The notes beneath the pieces were generated by a model. It was not told where the DNA came from. It ran no database searches and worked only from the letters and a program-made list of their open reading frames with translations. Of a DNA stretch of 7,077 nt, positions 6,787 to 7,077 are shown piece after piece. The translations under genes and the position numbers were made by a program. Within the stretch, counting starts at the first letter, position 1, and every line of letters begins with the position of its first letter. Source of the DNA: Cryomorphaceae bacterium (GTDB lineage: Bacteria; Bacteroidota; Bacteroidia; Flavobacteriales; BACL11); the NCBI GenBank assembly GCA_949531795.1, contig CATIQX010000017.1:1-7077 (forward strand), read 5' to 3'.

Positions 6787-6801
6787 TTAAGATTTTAATT
6801 T
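6762..6801 (+). terminator. Possible terminator spanning the receptor stop codon
   Basis: Bases 6762-6771 pair with 6779-6788 (core GATTG with CAATC) around a seven-base AAAATTA loop, giving ten pairs. Two pairs, 6766 with 6784 and 6763 with 6787, are G-U in the plus-strand RNA but would be A-C mismatches in the minus-strand RNA, so the hairpin favours plus-strand transcripts. The following AAGATTTTAATTTCTT is only moderately T-rich, so termination efficiency is uncertain. Confidence 0.35.
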
Positions 6802-7077
6802 CTTATTGTTCAGATGTCTATTAGCATCTCTTTTTGTTTTAAGTTGCATCTTTTTGTCAAATGCTTTCTGCAAATCAGTATCCGTTTGGTTTGCCAAACA
6901 GAGTAATACAAACAATACATCAGAGAGCTCCTCTCCTAATTCCTTTTGGTCAGTTTCTTTAAAGGATTGCTCACCATATTTTCGAGCAATTACACGAGCT
7001 ACCTCCCCTACTTCTTCTGTTAGGACTGCCATATTAGTAAGCTCATTAAAATAACGAACACCATACTTTTTTATCCA
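6787..7077 (-). CDS. MazG-type nucleotide pyrophosphohydrolase, single domain (N-terminus outside window)
   Basis: The frame stays open to the window edge on the minus strand, giving 96 visible residues that begin WIKKYGVRYFNELTNMAVL. The ATG at 7032 is therefore probably internal, because the residues before it also match the family. Assuming the usual length of about 110 residues, roughly 12-20 are missing. The MazG metal-binding pattern EExxE...ExxD is seen as E21-E22-E25 in TEEVGEVAR and E50-D53 in GEELSDVL. These all-alpha enzymes hydrolyse nucleoside triphosphates to monophosphate and pyrophosphate with Mg2+, probably to clear non-canonical nucleotides; the substrate cannot be read from the sequence. 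It is a one-domain form, unlike the tandem-domain E. coli MazG, so no gene symbol is assigned. The tail is lysine-rich (NNKKLKS). Its stop codon abuts the receptor stop with no intervening base. Confidence 0.9.
   Translation of the reverse strand, partial: WIKKYGVRYFNELTNMAVLTEEVGEVARVIARKYGEQSFKETDQKELGEELSDVLFVLLCLANQTDTDLQKAFDKKMQLKTKRDANRHLNNKKLKS

Noticed and set aside
6806..7054. An 82-residue plus-strand reading frame at the right edge
   Set aside because: It lies opposite the well-supported MazG-type gene and shows no domain of its own; its cysteine- and serine-rich composition fits an antisense shadow.
1..7077. CRISPR arrays, tRNA or rRNA genes, insertion sequences, prophage or defence cassettes
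   Set aside because: No direct-repeat arrays, terminal inverted repeats, transposase, integrase or structured RNA signatures were seen; the sequence is almost wholly filled by recognised genes.

Overview
The window reads as ordinary chromosomal DNA of an AT-rich Bacteroidota bacterium, most likely of the Flavobacteriales type. The evidence is: an F1 beta subunit with the extra segments expected in this phylum, an atpD-atpC pair detached from the other ATP synthase genes, an epsilon subunit reduced to its N-terminal domain, promoter boxes of the Bacteroidota form TAnnTTTG, no Shine-Dalgarno sequences, and a TonB-dependent receptor beside a lipoprotein. The lineage is inferred from these features and was not tested by a search.

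Layout. Positions 1-1185 (+) hold the C-terminal half of a UvrD/PcrA-type DNA helicase that begins outside the window. It converges on ribF (1219-2175, -), which encodes the bifunctional riboflavin kinase/FAD synthetase and starts with GTG. A 146-base divergent region (2176-2321) separates ribF from atpD (2322-3830, +) and carries one good -7 box for each direction. atpC (3838-4074, +) follows atpD after 7 bases, and the pair ends at a strong intrinsic terminator (4095-4126). A promoter-like sequence overlaps that terminator and leads directly into a predicted lipoprotein of the permuted NlpC/P60 (YiiX/DUF830-like) family (4143-4799, +). After 97 bases comes a BtuB-sized TonB-dependent receptor (4897-6786, +). 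Its stop codon directly abuts the stop codon of a single-domain MazG-type pyrophosphohydrolase (6787-7077, -), whose N-terminus lies outside the window.

How the genes relate. Most are housekeeping genes: DNA repair, flavin cofactor synthesis, ATP synthesis and nucleotide-pool cleaning. The lipoprotein and the receptor are both envelope proteins, but nothing in the sequence shows that they work together. No RNA genes, mobile elements, CRISPR arrays, prophage genes or defence genes were seen, and there is no gene-free stretch longer than 150 bases.

I found no convincing new multi-gene system. The items most worth a second look are small-scale: a promoter overlapping the atpC terminator that would give a nearly leaderless lipoprotein mRNA, a strand-specific hairpin at the stop-to-stop junction at 6786/6787, the compact divergent ribF/atpD promoter region, and the single-domain epsilon subunit.
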